From NCBI GenBank assembly GCA_028285625.1, contig JANQOX010000001.1, positions 62,001 to 126,000 on the forward strand: a stretch of 64,000 nt of DNA, given 5' to 3'. The DNA comes from Myxococcota bacterium (GTDB lineage: Bacteria; Myxococcota_A; UBA9160; UBA6930). Positions 24,379-36,051 of this stretch are shown here, piece by piece. The position numbers and the translations under genes were made by a program. The notes beneath the pieces were generated by a model that saw only the letters and a program-made list of their open reading frames with translations, was not told the origin of the DNA and searched no databases. The stretch's first letter is position 1. Every line of letters begins with the position of its first letter.

Positions 24379-25230
24379 ATGCCCGAGGCCCGCTGCCTGT
24401 GCGGTGACCACGTGTGGCGCGTGGACGCGCCGCTGCAGTTCCTGCACCACTGTCACTGCGGCATGTGCCGCAAGCATCAAGGATCGGCCTACTCGACCGT
24501 CGGGGCCGTCGCCCCAGAGCACCTGGTTCGCCTCCGCGAGGGAGCGGCGATCGCCTACCAGTCACCCGGATCGCCGCTCTCCCGCTTTTCCTGCGAGCGC
24601 TGCGGGTCGCCCGTTCCGCCGGGCGTCTCCCAGATCGGACTCGTCTGGGTCATTGCCGGGTCGCTCGAGGGAGAGCCCGGTTCGTCCATCGAAGGCCATA
24701 TCTTCGTGGGCTCGAAGGCTCCGTGGTTCGCCATCGAAGACGACGCGCCGCAGCACGAGCGCTATCCGCCCGGGATCGATGCACCGGCGTTCGAGACCCC
24801 CTGCTCGTCGGATCTGCCGGGCCAGGGCGTGCGGGGTAGCTGCCTTTGCGGAGACGTGCGCTTCCGGATCACGGGCGAGCCGATCGTCGCGCGTCACTGC
24901 CATTGTCTCCGCTGCCGGCGGGCGCGCGGGGCGCTGCACGCCAGCAACCTGGTGGTGCCCGTGGATGGCCTGCGGGTCGAGCACGGGGCCGATCGCGTCC
25001 GGACCTACCGGGTCCCGGAAGCACGGTTCTTCGCGCAGTCGTTCTGCGGGGACTGCGGGGGCCCCGTCCCGCGCGTCGACGAGGGCCGTGGCATTGCCGT
25101 CGTGCCGATGGGTTCGCTCGACGACGACCCCGGGGTGCGGCCCAGCGAGCACATCTTCGTCGGGTCGAAATCGACCTGGCACGAGATCGCCGACGACCTG
25201 CCGCAGTACGACGAGGGGCCGCCCGGCTAG
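24379..25230 (+). CDS. Tandem GFA/CENP-V-domain zinc protein
   Basis: The 283-residue protein consists of two copies of the GFA (formaldehyde-activating-like) fold. Copy 1 has CLCG, CHCGMC and CERCG; copy 2 (from about 154) has CLCGDVRF, CHCLRC and CGDCGG. Each copy has its own set of zinc Cys residues. GFA proteins were named for glutathione-formaldehyde chemistry, but most have unproven function. The start ATG 24379 has GGAG 8 nt upstream. It follows the carotenoid oxygenase by 38 bp and may share its transcript. Confidence 0.85.
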   Translation: MPEARCLCGDHVWRVDAPLQFLHHCHCGMCRKHQGSAYSTVGAVAPEHLVRLREGAAIAYQSPGSPLSRFSCERCGSPVPPGVSQIGLVWVIAGSLEGEPGSSIEGHIFVGSKAPWFAIEDDAPQHERYPPGIDAPAFETPCSSDLPGQGVRGSCLCGDVRFRITGEPIVARHCHCLRCRRARGALHASNLVVPVDGLRVEHGADRVRTYRVPEARFFAQSFCGDCGGPVPRVDEGRGIAVVPMGSLDDDPGVRPSEHIFVGSKSTWHEIADDLPQYDEGPPG

Positions 25231-25256
25231 GCGTACGCCCCGGGCCGGCTGGCGGT

Positions 25257-26105
25257 TCAGCCGTCGTAGAAGAGCGGGTCGTGCAGGCCCACGACGCTGC
25301 GCCCGCGGCGGCCCTCGGCGCGGGCAGCGGCCTGCTCGCTCAGCTGGTTCGCCTGGCGCGTGGTTCGCAGCCGTTGGGCGATGTCGCGGCGCCCGTAGTG
25401 GATCTGGAGGAAGAAGCGGCCGGTGTCCTCGCTCGTGGTCGGTAGCCGCCGGTGCCACACGTCGGAGGCGAAGAGCGCCACGTCGCCGGCGCGCCCGGTC
25501 AGGGGCACGGCGGACCGGCCTTCGTAGGTGAGGCACGCGTCGCCGATGCGCTCGAAGGGAGGGTGCTGCCCCGACCGGTGGCTGCCGGGCAGCACGCCCG
25601 TCGGCCCGCACGCCTCGGGGCAATCCTCGAGCAGCACGTGAACGCCGACGGCGAAGATGGGGTAGGGGATGCGATCGTCCCAGGGTACGTCCGCCGGACG
25701 CGGGACGTGCGGACCCGCGTCGATGTGCCACTGGCCGCCGCCGTGTCGATGCTCTTCGCGGGGCGGGTTCCGCCAGGCCGTGTTCGCGATCACGTGGCAA
25801 TCCTCGCCGAGCAACGGCTCGAGCACGTCGAGGAGCCTGCGGTCGCCGACGACGGCCTGGCAGGCCGCGCTGCGGTTCAGCATCTCGTAGCGGAAGTCCT
25901 CGCGGTGCTCTTCGGGCAGCCCCGGGTTGCGCACATCGGCAGCGAGTTCCGCATAGACCCGCTCGATCTCCTGCCGCAGGGTGGCGACCTCGTCCGGCGC
26001 GAACGCGCCCTGCAGCACGGCGTGGCCGTCGCGCTCCAGCGCCTGGCTGGCGGCCGGTGCGGGGCCTTCGCGCAGCTCCAGGTAGACGCGTCGTCTCGTG
26101 ATCAC
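25257..26105 (-). CDS. Phytanoyl-CoA dioxygenase (PhyH)-family Fe(II)/2-oxoglutarate oxygenase
   Basis: The 282-residue product has the facial triad His127-x-Asp129 (QWHIDAGPH) and distal His218 (SDVWHRR), with Arg230 placed to bind 2-oxoglutarate. Length and fold match PhyH/EctD-like enzymes that hydroxylate acyl-CoA or small natural products. GTG 26105 overlaps the stop of the MltF-like gene by 4 bases (GTGA), making it the last gene of a minus-strand operon. The substrate is unknown. Confidence 0.85.
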   Translation of the reverse strand: MITRRRVYLELREGPAPAASQALERDGHAVLQGAFAPDEVATLRQEIERVYAELAADVRNPGLPEEHREDFRYEMLNRSAACQAVVGDRRLLDVLEPLLGEDCHVIANTAWRNPPREEHRHGGGQWHIDAGPHVPRPADVPWDDRIPYPIFAVGVHVLLEDCPEACGPTGVLPGSHRSGQHPPFERIGDACLTYEGRSAVPLTGRAGDVALFASDVWHRRLPTTSEDTGRFFLQIHYGRRDIAQRLRTTRQANQLSEQAAARAEGRRGRSVVGLHDPLFYDG

Positions 26106-27547
26106 GGTGTGGCTCCCGCTTCGGTCTCGCTGGGTCGCGCGGTCTGGCCGCGCTGGGCCGCACGCTCGGTCACGCGCTGGTAGGCGAGGTAGTACTTGAA
26201 GATGTTGCGAACATACTGCACCGGTTCGCGGCCTACCCGCTGCGCCACCACGACCTCGACCTGGTTGAACCAGCGATTCGGGTCGATTCCGCGCTCGGCG
26301 GCCTCCTTGCGCAGGCGCCCGATGCGGCCGGGCCCGGCATTGTAGGCGGCCAGGGCGAAGAGGTGGCGATTCAGCGGATCGAGGCCCGGCTCGTCGAAGT
26401 GCTTGTCGACGAGCCAGCGCATGTACTTCGCGCCCGCGTGGATGTTGTTGTCGAGCACCTCGATGTCGGGGATGCCGACTTCGGGCGAAGCCGCGGTGGT
26501 GGGAAGCAGCTGCATCACACCGATCGCGCCCGCCTGGCTGCGACGGCTCTGGTCCAGCCCGGATTCCTGGTAGCCCTGCGCGGCCAGCAGCAGCTCCGAG
26601 AAGCCGTAGCGGTCGCCGTAGGTCTCGAACAGGTGGATCATGTCGTGGAAGCGGCGCTCCCCGCTGCTCGAGACCGCGCGCCGGGCCCACTTGTTGGTGC
26701 CGAGGTAGCGCTTGCTGAGCACGTTCCCGAGCAGTGTGCCTTTGCGGACGGTCGGAACGAACGCCGCCAGGGCGGCGGCCAGCTGGGGGCTCTGCTTGCG
26801 GTGCGCCCAGGCGATGGACACGTCCTCGACCAGAGGAGCCTCGCGGTGCACGACCAGGTTCGGGAAGAACTGGGTCCACAGGTCGGCCAGGTGGCCGTCT
26901 GCCACCGTCGCCGGGATCAGCCCCGCGTTCACCATCTCGAGGACGTCCTCGGTTTCGAGATGATCTTCGATCTCGTGGATGTCCATGGGCGGCAGCCCGG
27001 ACGCGGCGAGCCGGCCGGCCAGCTGGTCGAGGTTCTCGGCGTAGCTGCTCGACCGGTGGACCCAGAGCTCGCGTCCCGCCAGGTCTTCTAGCTGCGCGAC
27101 CGGCGGCGCGTCGCGGTTCGTGATCACGAACTCGCGGATGCCGGTTCCGAGTGGGGGCGAGAAGTCGACGACCTTCTGACGTTCGGGGGTGACGCTCAGC
27201 AGCGCAACGGCCAGATCGCCTCGGCCCTGGATCAGGAACGGCAGCAACTCGTCGCGGTCCACCGGGACGTAGACCACGTCGAAGCCCGTTCGAGGCACAT
27301 CGTACCGCTCGCGAATGAACTTCTCGAAGGCCTGCCCCATCTCATAGCTGAGCCCGCGCGGACGGCCGTCGACGATGAAGTAGTTGGTGTGGCTGAAGGT
27401 CACCAGTACGCGGATCGAGCCGTCCGCGATCATGGCGTCCAGGTCGCCCGTCCAGGGGTCGAGCAGGTGACCCGCCAGGTCGATGTCGTCGGTGCGCGGC
27501 GCCTCTGCCGCGCGCGCGTGCTGGGCCGTCGCGGCGATCGCCAGCAA
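26102..27547 (-). CDS. mltF: Membrane-bound lytic murein transglycosylase F-like protein
   Basis: An N-terminal SBP_bac_3 solute-binding-like domain (about 40-270) is followed by an SLT goose-lysozyme domain with catalytic Glu328 (AAQGYQESGLDQ), SQAGAIGVMQLLP and AYNAGPGRI. This is the MltF architecture. TTG 27547 is the only conventional start near the N-terminus, but it would cut the signal peptide short. The frame is open upstream to CTG 27604, which overlaps the preceding stop and would restore an Arg-bearing n-region, so translation may start there. It acts on periplasmic peptidoglycan. Confidence 0.85.
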   Translation of the reverse strand: MLAIAATAQHARAAEAPRTDDIDLAGHLLDPWTGDLDAMIADGSIRVLVTFSHTNYFIVDGRPRGLSYEMGQAFEKFIRERYDVPRTGFDVVYVPVDRDELLPFLIQGRGDLAVALLSVTPERQKVVDFSPPLGTGIREFVITNRDAPPVAQLEDLAGRELWVHRSSSYAENLDQLAGRLAASGLPPMDIHEIEDHLETEDVLEMVNAGLIPATVADGHLADLWTQFFPNLVVHREAPLVEDVSIAWAHRKQSPQLAAALAAFVPTVRKGTLLGNVLSKRYLGTNKWARRAVSSSGERRFHDMIHLFETYGDRYGFSELLLAAQGYQESGLDQSRRSQAGAIGVMQLLPTTAASPEVGIPDIEVLDNNIHAGAKYMRWLVDKHFDEPGLDPLNRHLFALAAYNAGPGRIGRLRKEAAERGIDPNRWFNQVEVVVAQRVGREPVQYVRNIFKYYLAYQRVTERAAQRGQTARPSETEAGATP

Positions 27548-27600
27548 CGCCAGCAGCAGGGCGCGTGTGCGAGCGGCGGGGTTCGCGGCGGAGATGGCCC

Positions 27601-28563
27601 TCAGCCCAGTGCCTTTCGGGCGATCTCGCCCAGCAACGCCACGCGTTCGAGGATGTGACCGTTGACCGGCAGGTCCACCGTGATGCCATCGATGCCCTTG
27701 GCCAGCGCCTCGCTGATGCGTTCGCCGACGGTATCGGCGTCCCCGAAGATCAACAGCTCGCGAACCCGCTCGAGAACGGCGTCGTTCCAGCCCTTCACCC
27801 CGGCGATGGCTGCGAGGTCGGCCTCGGCTTCTTCCAGGGTCGGAGCGACGACGATCATCATCAGCTTGGTCACGGTGATCTCGCTGCGATCGCGGCCCAA
27901 GCGCTGGCAGTGCCTCTCGAGGGCCTCGAGCTTGCGCGGGATGTCGGCGACCTCACCGGTCAGGTTCGACTCGTCCGCGTACTGCGCCACCATGCGCAGC
28001 GTCTTCTTCTCGCCCTGGCCGCCGATCATGATCGGGATGCGCGAGACCGGCGGCGGCGAGTTCACCGCATCCTGGACCTGGTAGTGCTTGCCGTCGAGCG
28101 TCGGACGCTCGCCCCGCAGCATCGGGCCGATGATCTGGAGCGCTTCCTCGAGCTTCTCGAAGCGCTCGCCGAAGGTGCCGAACGGAAACCCCAGCGCATC
28201 GTGCTCGGCCTGGAACCAGCCCGCACCGATGCCCAGAGTGGCCCGGCCGTGGGAGACGTGGTCGAGGGTCGTCAGCGTCTTCGCCAGCAGCGCGGGGTTG
28301 CGGTAGGTGTTGCCCGTGACGAGTGCCGACAGGCGTACGCGCTCGGTGTGCTGCGCGAGCGCCGCGAGCATCGTGTAGCACTCGAACATCGGCTCGTCGG
28401 GGCGACCGATGCCCGGCAGCTGGTAGAAGTGGTCCATCACCATCACGCGGTCATAGCCCGAGGCCTCGGCCGCCTTCGCCTGCGCCACCACGCGGTCGTA
28501 GATCTCGTGGGGCTGCGTGTCGGGGTAGGTGAAGTTGGGGATCTGGTAGCCGAGGCGGGTCAT
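27601..28563 (-). CDS. LLM-class F420-dependent oxidoreductase
   Basis: The 320-residue TIM-barrel protein has typical F420-LLM blocks: MTRLGYQIPNF, ASGYDRVMVMDHFYQLPG, GRATLGIGAGWFQAEHDALGFPFGTF and PIMIGGQGEKKTLRMVAQYAD. Such enzymes (TIGR03560 and related groups) transfer hydride from reduced F420. FMN use cannot be excluded by sequence alone. It is the second gene of a minus-strand operon with a PF10118 protein upstream (13-bp gap) and MltF downstream. The substrate is unknown. Confidence 0.87.
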   Translation of the reverse strand: MTRLGYQIPNFTYPDTQPHEIYDRVVAQAKAAEASGYDRVMVMDHFYQLPGIGRPDEPMFECYTMLAALAQHTERVRLSALVTGNTYRNPALLAKTLTTLDHVSHGRATLGIGAGWFQAEHDALGFPFGTFGERFEKLEEALQIIGPMLRGERPTLDGKHYQVQDAVNSPPPVSRIPIMIGGQGEKKTLRMVAQYADESNLTGEVADIPRKLEALERHCQRLGRDRSEITVTKLMMIVVAPTLEEAEADLAAIAGVKGWNDAVLERVRELLIFGDADTVGERISEALAKGIDGITVDLPVNGHILERVALLGEIARKALG

Positions 28564-28576
28564 CGGGTCTCCTGGC

Positions 28577-29392
28577 CTAGCTCGCCTGCTGGGCCTTGGC
28601 GGTGTACTCGGCGGAGAGCGCCGCTGCCTTCTCGGGCACGCGAAGCTTGTGGGGCGTGTAGCCCGGCAGGTAGGTCGACGCGAACACCGGAAACACCATG
28701 GCGGTGGCGAACATCCGCGTCACCGGGCGGATGCGATAGGACGCGTCGAAGCGCTCGGCATCGTAGGCCGACATGATCTTCATGCAGTCCATGGAGAAGT
28801 TCCAGATGTGCCACTGCGCGATCCAGCACATCTTCACCCGGAACGCCTTGTCGCCGTAGAGATATTCGTAGACGTCGAATGCGACGTTGCGGTGCTCGAC
28901 CTCTTCGATGAGGTGCCACTTGAAGAGCTCGCCGAAGCGCGGGTCGGTCTTCGGGTGGTCGAAGACGCCGCTCTTCAGGGACCCGAGGGCGGCCTTCGTC
29001 GTGTAGGACTCGAACCCCTCCACGAAGCCCACCCGCCAGCGGTCGTCCTTGTCCTCGAGCCAGCCGTCGAAGTCGGCCTTGAGTCGCGCGAACCGCTCTT
29101 CGAGCCCCGGGTAGCCCTGCTCGAGGATGGGCTGGTTGAACTTCTGGTGTTGGCTGTAGTGGTGGGCTTCCTGCTTGCAGAAGCGGTCCATCTCTTCGTG
29201 CAGGGCCGGGTCCTCGACCTGGTCGAGGACCCGTCGAAACGACTTCACGATGAAGGGCTCGAGCCAGTGCACGTACAGCGAGAGCCCCGTCGTCATGTAC
29301 GAGGCGAAGGCGCTGTCGGCGAGGTACTTCGGGGCGAAGTCCCCGGCGGTGGGGATGTCGAAGGCCATCTTTCGGACGGTGATCGGGTGCAT
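28577..29392 (-). CDS. Predicted metal-dependent hydrolase, PF10118 family
   Basis: The 271-residue helical protein has the di-iron/ferritin-like metal pattern of PF10118: a His/Glu cluster in [16 protein letters not shown] (about 94-109) and [18 protein letters not shown] (about 163-180). GGGAG lies 4 nt before ATG 29392. Members are cytosolic or peripheral membrane proteins, sometimes linked to steroid or lipid catabolism. The reaction is not established. It is the first gene of the PF10118-LLM-MltF-PhyH operon and divergent from isocitrate dehydrogenase. Confidence 0.78.
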   Translation of the reverse strand: MHPITVRKMAFDIPTAGDFAPKYLADSAFASYMTTGLSLYVHWLEPFIVKSFRRVLDQVEDPALHEEMDRFCKQEAHHYSQHQKFNQPILEQGYPGLEERFARLKADFDGWLEDKDDRWRVGFVEGFESYTTKAALGSLKSGVFDHPKTDPRFGELFKWHLIEEVEHRNVAFDVYEYLYGDKAFRVKMCWIAQWHIWNFSMDCMKIMSAYDAERFDASYRIRPVTRMFATAMVFPVFASTYLPGYTPHKLRVPEKAAALSAEYTAKAQQAS

Positions 29393-29549
29393 GGGACTCC
29401 CGCCGGGGCGCCTGGGGAGGATACCCCCTACCGCCGGCCGTGGAGTCGCCCCGCCCATTCTGGTAGAACCCCCGGGCCGGTCGAATCTCGCCGAACGCCC
29501 GGGCCGGCCCACGGGCTCGCCGGGCGGGTGCCAGCGTCCAGGAGGGCCC

Positions 29550-31764
<2,215 letters not shown>

Positions 31765-31775
<11 letters not shown>

Positions 31776-32235
31776 CGTCCGCGGCGCGCTCATGATCGCC
31801 GTGTCGTGGTCGGGGCTGGCGATCGCGACGGCCGCCCTGGGTGAGCAAGACCTGCCCGAGGGCCGTGACTTCGGTGCCGGGATCACCCTGCGCGAGGTGG
31901 TCCCCGTGTCTGTCGCTGCGGCCGATCCCGACGCCTACGCCGATCGGCCCGTGCTGCTGCGCGGCCGCGTGACCGACGTCTGCCAGAAGAAGGGTTGCTG
32001 GACGGTGCTCGCCGACGGCGCCCAGTTCGTACGGGTCCGCTTCGCCGACTACGGATTCTTCGTGCCGAAGGACATTCGCGGCCGCACCGCGTTGGTCGAG
32101 GGCCGGGTCGAGGCGAAGACCCTCTCGGAGGCACAGGCCCGTCACTACGCCGAGGAGTCCGGCACCGCGGTCGACGTGGACGGCCCGGTGCGCGAGGTGG
32201 GCGTCCTGGCCACGGGCCTGCGGGTCCTCGACTAG
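31765..32235 (+). CDS. Exported DUF4920-domain protein
   Basis: The 156-residue product has a signal peptide ([19 protein letters not shown]) and an OB-like domain ([42 protein letters not shown]). The conserved CQKKGCW motif is the signature of DUF4920 proteins, which are periplasmic and of unknown function; the Cys pair could form a disulfide or bind a metal. ATG 31765 lies inside the end of icd, so it is probably co-transcribed with it. Confidence 0.75.
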
Positions 32236-32246
32236 CGGGCTTCGCA

Positions 32247-33377
32247 TTGCCGGTCCCCCTCCACGGCCACTGTGCGGCGGGCTTCGAAGGTGTCCGCCGC
32301 GTGTTCGAGTCCCATTTCGAACAGGGCGACCTCGGGGCGTGCTGTGCCGTCTGGCTCGACGGGGAGCCGGTGGTCGATCTGTGGGCGGGTCACCGGGATC
32401 TCGCCCGCCGGCTTCCCTGGGAGCGCGACACGCTGGTGAACGTCTGGTCCACCACCAAGATGGTGGCCGCACTCTGCGTGCTGATGCTCCACGACCGGGG
32501 CGCGCTCTCGGTGGATGCGCCGGTGGCCGAGACCTGGCCCGAGTTCGCAGCCGCCGGCAAGGAGCGCGTGCTGGTGCGCCACGTGCTCGGTCATACGGCC
32601 GGGCTTCCCGTCTTCGACGAGCCGGTCGACGACCTCGCCTTCTTCGACGAGGCCGCCTGCTGCGCGCGTCTCGCTGCGCAGGCGCCGCGCTTCGCGCCCG
32701 GCGAGGTGCTCGCCTATCACGCGGAGACCCAGGGATTCCTGCTCGCCGAGCTCGTCCGCCGTGCGGATGGGCGCAGCATCGGGCGGTTCTTCCGCGAAGA
32801 GGTCGCCGAACCGTGCGGGGTCGACTTCCACATGGGTCTCGACGACGCCGCTTTCGCGCGTGTGGCCGATGTCGCCACGCTGCACGCCAAGCCGAACCGA
32901 CCCGACGACCCGACGTTGCGTGGGCTCGAGAGCCCGAGCGGGAGCCGGAGCGCCGGCCTGGTAAACACCAGCGCGTGGCGGCGCGCAGAGCTGCCGGCGT
33001 CGGGAGGGCACGGCCACGCCCGCTCGGTGGCCCAGGTCATGAGCACGCTCGCGAACGAAGGTTCGCTCGGCGGGCGGCGCCTCTTGTCGCCCGCCACGGT
33101 GGCGCGTGCATTCGAGGTGCAGGCCGAGGGGCGCGATCAGATGACCGGCCGCGACTTCAAGATGGGCATGGGGTTCGGCCTGCACTGCCCATCCACGCCG
33201 CTGGGCCGCAACGACCACACCCTCTGGTGGGCGGGCTGGGGCGGTTCGATGTGCGTCGTCGACGTCGAGAACCGGATGAGCGTCGCCTACGCCATGAACC
33301 GCATGCTCGGCGAGGGCGATCTGCGTGCTCCGCTGATCGTGTTCGCCGCGCACGCAGCGCGCGAGGCGCTGGGCTAG
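32247..33377 (+). CDS. EstB-like serine hydrolase (class C beta-lactamase fold)
   Basis: TTG 32247 is chosen because MPVPLHGHCAAGFEGVRRVF matches the usual N-terminus of this family, giving 376 residues. The nucleophile motif is Ser68-TT-Lys71 (VWSTTKMVAAL), with Tyr157 (AYHAET) as general base and a C-terminal WWAGWGGS block. These enzymes are usually short-chain esterases rather than lactamases. There is no signal peptide, so it is cytosolic. It follows the DUF4920 gene by 11 bp and converges on the Ddn-like gene. Confidence 0.85.
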   Translation: MPVPLHGHCAAGFEGVRRVFESHFEQGDLGACCAVWLDGEPVVDLWAGHRDLARRLPWERDTLVNVWSTTKMVAALCVLMLHDRGALSVDAPVAETWPEFAAAGKERVLVRHVLGHTAGLPVFDEPVDDLAFFDEAACCARLAAQAPRFAPGEVLAYHAETQGFLLAELVRRADGRSIGRFFREEVAEPCGVDFHMGLDDAAFARVADVATLHAKPNRPDDPTLRGLESPSGSRSAGLVNTSAWRRAELPASGGHGHARSVAQVMSTLANEGSLGGRRLLSPATVARAFEVQAEGRDQMTGRDFKMGMGFGLHCPSTPLGRNDHTLWWAGWGGSMCVVDVENRMSVAYAMNRMLGEGDLRAPLIVFAAHAAREALG

Positions 33378-33404
33378 CCCAGCGCGTGGCCCCGCCGGGC
33401 CACC

Positions 33405-33848
33405 TCAGCCGATCGGGTCGAGCACCACCACGGGGATCGTCCGTTCCGTGGCCTTCTGGTAGTCGGTGTAGGGCGGGTAGATTTCGACCATCTGCTTCCA
33501 GATCGTCTCCCGCTCCTCGCCCTCGGCGACCCGGGCGCGGGCGCGCAGCTTCTTGGCGCCGACCTGGACGTCGCACTCCGGCTGGGCCTCGAGGTTGCGG
33601 AACCACAGCGGGTGGTTCGGCATGCCCCCCTTCGAGGCGATCACCACGTAGCCGTCGCCGGCAGGGCCATAGATCAGCGGGAGCGCCCGCGGCTCACCGG
33701 ACTTGCGGCCCACGGTCGTCAGCAGCAGGGTCGGCAGCAGGCCGGGGCCGCCGAGCGGGGTCGAGTCCCACATGTGCGCCTTCTCGGGGTCGGTCTCGTA
33801 GAGTTTGATGTGCTCGGCGATCCACGGGATCTCGCTGAAGTTGGGCAT
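33405..33848 (-). CDS. Deazaflavin (F420)-dependent nitroreductase-family protein (Ddn/DUF385)
   Basis: The 147-residue split-barrel protein has the family pattern LLLTTVGRKSGEPRALPLIYG, YVVIASKGGMPNHPLWFRNLEAQPECDVQVG and YPPYTDYQKATER. These residues line the F420 pocket in Ddn/FDOR-A proteins. ATG 33848 has GGAG upstream. Together with LLM enzymes in the window it suggests the host makes coenzyme F420. The physiological substrate, perhaps a quinone or enone, is unknown. Confidence 0.83.
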   Translation of the reverse strand: MPNFSEIPWIAEHIKLYETDPEKAHMWDSTPLGGPGLLPTLLLTTVGRKSGEPRALPLIYGPAGDGYVVIASKGGMPNHPLWFRNLEAQPECDVQVGAKKLRARARVAEGEERETIWKQMVEIYPPYTDYQKATERTIPVVVLDPIG

Positions 33849-34034
33849 GGGGGCTCCATTTCGAAGGGTCCGGGGTTTCGGTCGCTGGCAGGGTCGCACG
33901 CAGAGGGCGGGTCGACCCTTGCGACGAGCCTAGCGGTCGAGGCTCGGGATGACTGCCGCCGAACTCGCAGGGGGGCCGCCCCGGCCCGCCCGCACCCGGC
34001 GATCCGCTACCCGGTGTGGACTACCTTGGGAGCC

Positions 34035-35192
34035 GTGTCCGAGGCCATCGACCCGCGTTACCCGACGACCGACGACCTGCGCGCCGGTGCGCGGCGGCGC
34101 ATTCCGCGGTTCGCGTTCGAGTATCTCGACGGCGGCTGCAACGAGGACGTGAACCTCCGCCGCAACACCGACGAGATCCGCGAGGTCACGCTCCGGCCGC
34201 GCTACCTGGGTCGCTATGCCGGGGCCGACCTGCGCACCGAGCTGCTGGGTCACGTGTACGATGCCCCCTTCGGGGTGGCGCCCATCGGGCTGCAGGGGCT
34301 CGTGTGGCCCGGCGCGCCCGAACTGCTGGCCCGCGCGGCGCGCGAACACAACGTGCCGTTCGTGCTGAGCACGGTCTCGACGGCCAGCATCGAGACGATC
34401 GCCGAGGTGTCCGAGGGCAGGGCGTGGTTCCAGCTCTACCACCCCACCGAGGACGGCCTCCGGGACGATCTGCTGCGCCGCGCCGAGGCAGCGGGGCTCT
34501 CGGTGCTGGTGGTGCTCTGCGACGTGCCCACCTTCGGCTATCGCCCCCGCGACATCCGCAACGGGCTCGGGCTGCCGCCGCGGATGACGCTGCGCAACGT
34601 CCTCCAGATCATGGCGCGGCCGGCCTGGGCGCTGGCCACCCTGCGTGCGGGTCGCCCCGGCTTCGAGAGCCTGCGGCCCTACACGCCGCCGGGGCTCGAC
34701 CTTGCGCGGCTCGGCGCGTTCATGGACGCCACCTTCTCCGGGCGCCTCGACCGCGAGCGCATCGCGCGCATTCGTGACCTCTGGCCCGGCAAGCTCGTGC
34801 TCAAGGGCGTGGCCTGTGCCGAGGACGCGGTGCTGGCCCACGAGCTCGGCTTCGACGGCCTCTGGGTCTCGAACCATGGGGGGCGCCAGCTCGATGCCGG
34901 ACCGTCTTCGATCCGGTCCCTCGAAGAGATCGCGCCGCTGGGCGACCGCACCACCCTGATGGTGGACGGCGGCATCCGCTCGGGCCCGGACCTGGCGCGG
35001 GTGCTGGCCTCGGGTGCGCAGTTTGCGTTCATGGGGCGGCCCTTCATGTACGGCGTGGCGGCGCTCGGTGCCCGCGGTGCCCACCACACCATGACGATGC
35101 TCGAGACCCAGCTGCGCCAGGTGATGGAACAACTCTCCTGCGAGCGCGTGGCCGACCTGGCCGCGACGCGCATCGACAAGCGGGGCCTCTAG
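34035..35192 (+). CDS. FMN-dependent alpha-hydroxy-acid oxidase/dehydrogenase
   Basis: The 385-residue TIM-barrel enzyme of the lactate/glycolate oxidase family has FEYLDGGCNEDVNLRRN at the N-terminus, PFGVAPIGLQGLVWPGAPE, FQLYHPTEDG, catalytic His281 and Arg284 (SNHGGRQLD), and MVDGGIRSGPDL for FMN phosphate. It oxidises an L-2-hydroxy acid to the keto acid. GTG 34035 follows a TACCTT -10-like box by 7 nt. Its stop overlaps the ECH start by one base, so they are coupled; both may act in hydroxyacid/acyl-CoA breakdown. Confidence 0.88.
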   Translation: MSEAIDPRYPTTDDLRAGARRRIPRFAFEYLDGGCNEDVNLRRNTDEIREVTLRPRYLGRYAGADLRTELLGHVYDAPFGVAPIGLQGLVWPGAPELLARAAREHNVPFVLSTVSTASIETIAEVSEGRAWFQLYHPTEDGLRDDLLRRAEAAGLSVLVVLCDVPTFGYRPRDIRNGLGLPPRMTLRNVLQIMARPAWALATLRAGRPGFESLRPYTPPGLDLARLGAFMDATFSGRLDRERIARIRDLWPGKLVLKGVACAEDAVLAHELGFDGLWVSNHGGRQLDAGPSSIRSLEEIAPLGDRTTLMVDGGIRSGPDLARVLASGAQFAFMGRPFMYGVAALGARGAHHTMTMLETQLRQVMEQLSCERVADLAATRIDKRGL

Positions 35193-36019
35193 TGGCGGTC
35201 GAGCTCGATACGGGTACCGACGAGCTGCTGGCGACGCTCGAGGAGGGCGTGGTGCTCCTCACCTTGAACCGCCCGCATGCACGCAATGCGCTGTCCGACA
35301 CGCTGAGCCCGGCGTTGCGCGCGATGTTCGCGCGACTGCCCGATCTGCCGGATGCGCGTTGCGTAGTGCTGACCGGAGCCGGCAGCGCCTTCTGCGCCGG
35401 GGGCGACGTGAAGGGGATGGGCGGGCAGGGTGCCGCCCGCACCGACCGGCCCACGACCGTGGAAGGGATCGTCGCCGATCTCACCGAACGCCAGCGGGCG
35501 CTCACCGGCGCGCTGCATGCCCTGCCGCAGCCCACGATCGCGGCGCTTCCTGGACCGGCGGCCGGAGCGGGCTTCTCGATCGCGCTCGCCTGTGACCTGC
35601 GCATCTTCGCGCAGTCCGCGTTCGTCACCACCGGGTTCGCCAACGTGGGGCTCTCGGGCGACTACGGCGCCAGCTTCTTCCTGCCGCATCTGGTGGGGCA
35701 GGCCAAGGCCCGCGAGCTCTTCTTCATCGCCGACCGCGTGGATGCCGAGACCTGTCTCGCGCTCGGCATCGCCAACCGCGTCGTGCCCGATGCCGACCTG
35801 ATGGACGAGACCCTCGCCCTGGCGCGCAGGCTGGCCGCCGGCCCGTCGGTGGCCTACGCGCAGATGAAGCGCAATCTCGACCGGGCCGAGCGAGAGGGCC
35901 TCGAGACCTGCCTGGCGCACGAGGCCGCCGGCACCGTGGCCAGTGCCCAGACCGAGGACCACCGAGAGGCGGTGCGCGCATTCGTCGAGAAGCGCGCCCC
36001 GAGCTTTCGCGGCCGCTGA
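35192..36019 (+). CDS. Enoyl-CoA hydratase/isomerase family protein
   Basis: The 275-residue crotonase-fold protein has the oxyanion motifs SAFCAGGDVKGMG and PGPAAGAGFSIALACDLRI. At the usual catalytic-Glu position the segment is GLSGDYGASFFLP, with Asp rather than Glu, as in PaaG/isomerase-like members, so isomerase rather than hydratase activity is possible. It starts at GTG 35192, sharing one base with the stop of the hydroxy-acid oxidase. It converges on the DUF3604 gene. Confidence 0.85.
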   Translation: MAVELDTGTDELLATLEEGVVLLTLNRPHARNALSDTLSPALRAMFARLPDLPDARCVVLTGAGSAFCAGGDVKGMGGQGAARTDRPTTVEGIVADLTERQRALTGALHALPQPTIAALPGPAAGAGFSIALACDLRIFAQSAFVTTGFANVGLSGDYGASFFLPHLVGQAKARELFFIADRVDAETCLALGIANRVVPDADLMDETLALARRLAAGPSVAYAQMKRNLDRAEREGLETCLAHEAAGTVASAQTEDHREAVRAFVEKRAPSFRGR

Positions 36020-36051
36020 GCCCAGGAGGCCCGCTCGAGCTGGAAGGCGTG

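Noticed and set aside
29471..29507. Direct repeat CCCGGGCCGG upstream of icd as a regulatory site
   Set aside because: Only 10 bp, pure GC and present in a very GC-rich stretch; no supporting promoter elements.
33849..34034. GGGTCGACCC palindrome and nearby GTCGCA/TGCGAC inverted repeat
   Set aside because: Short GC-rich palindromes are frequent here. The position relative to any promoter is unconvincing, so it is not called an operator.
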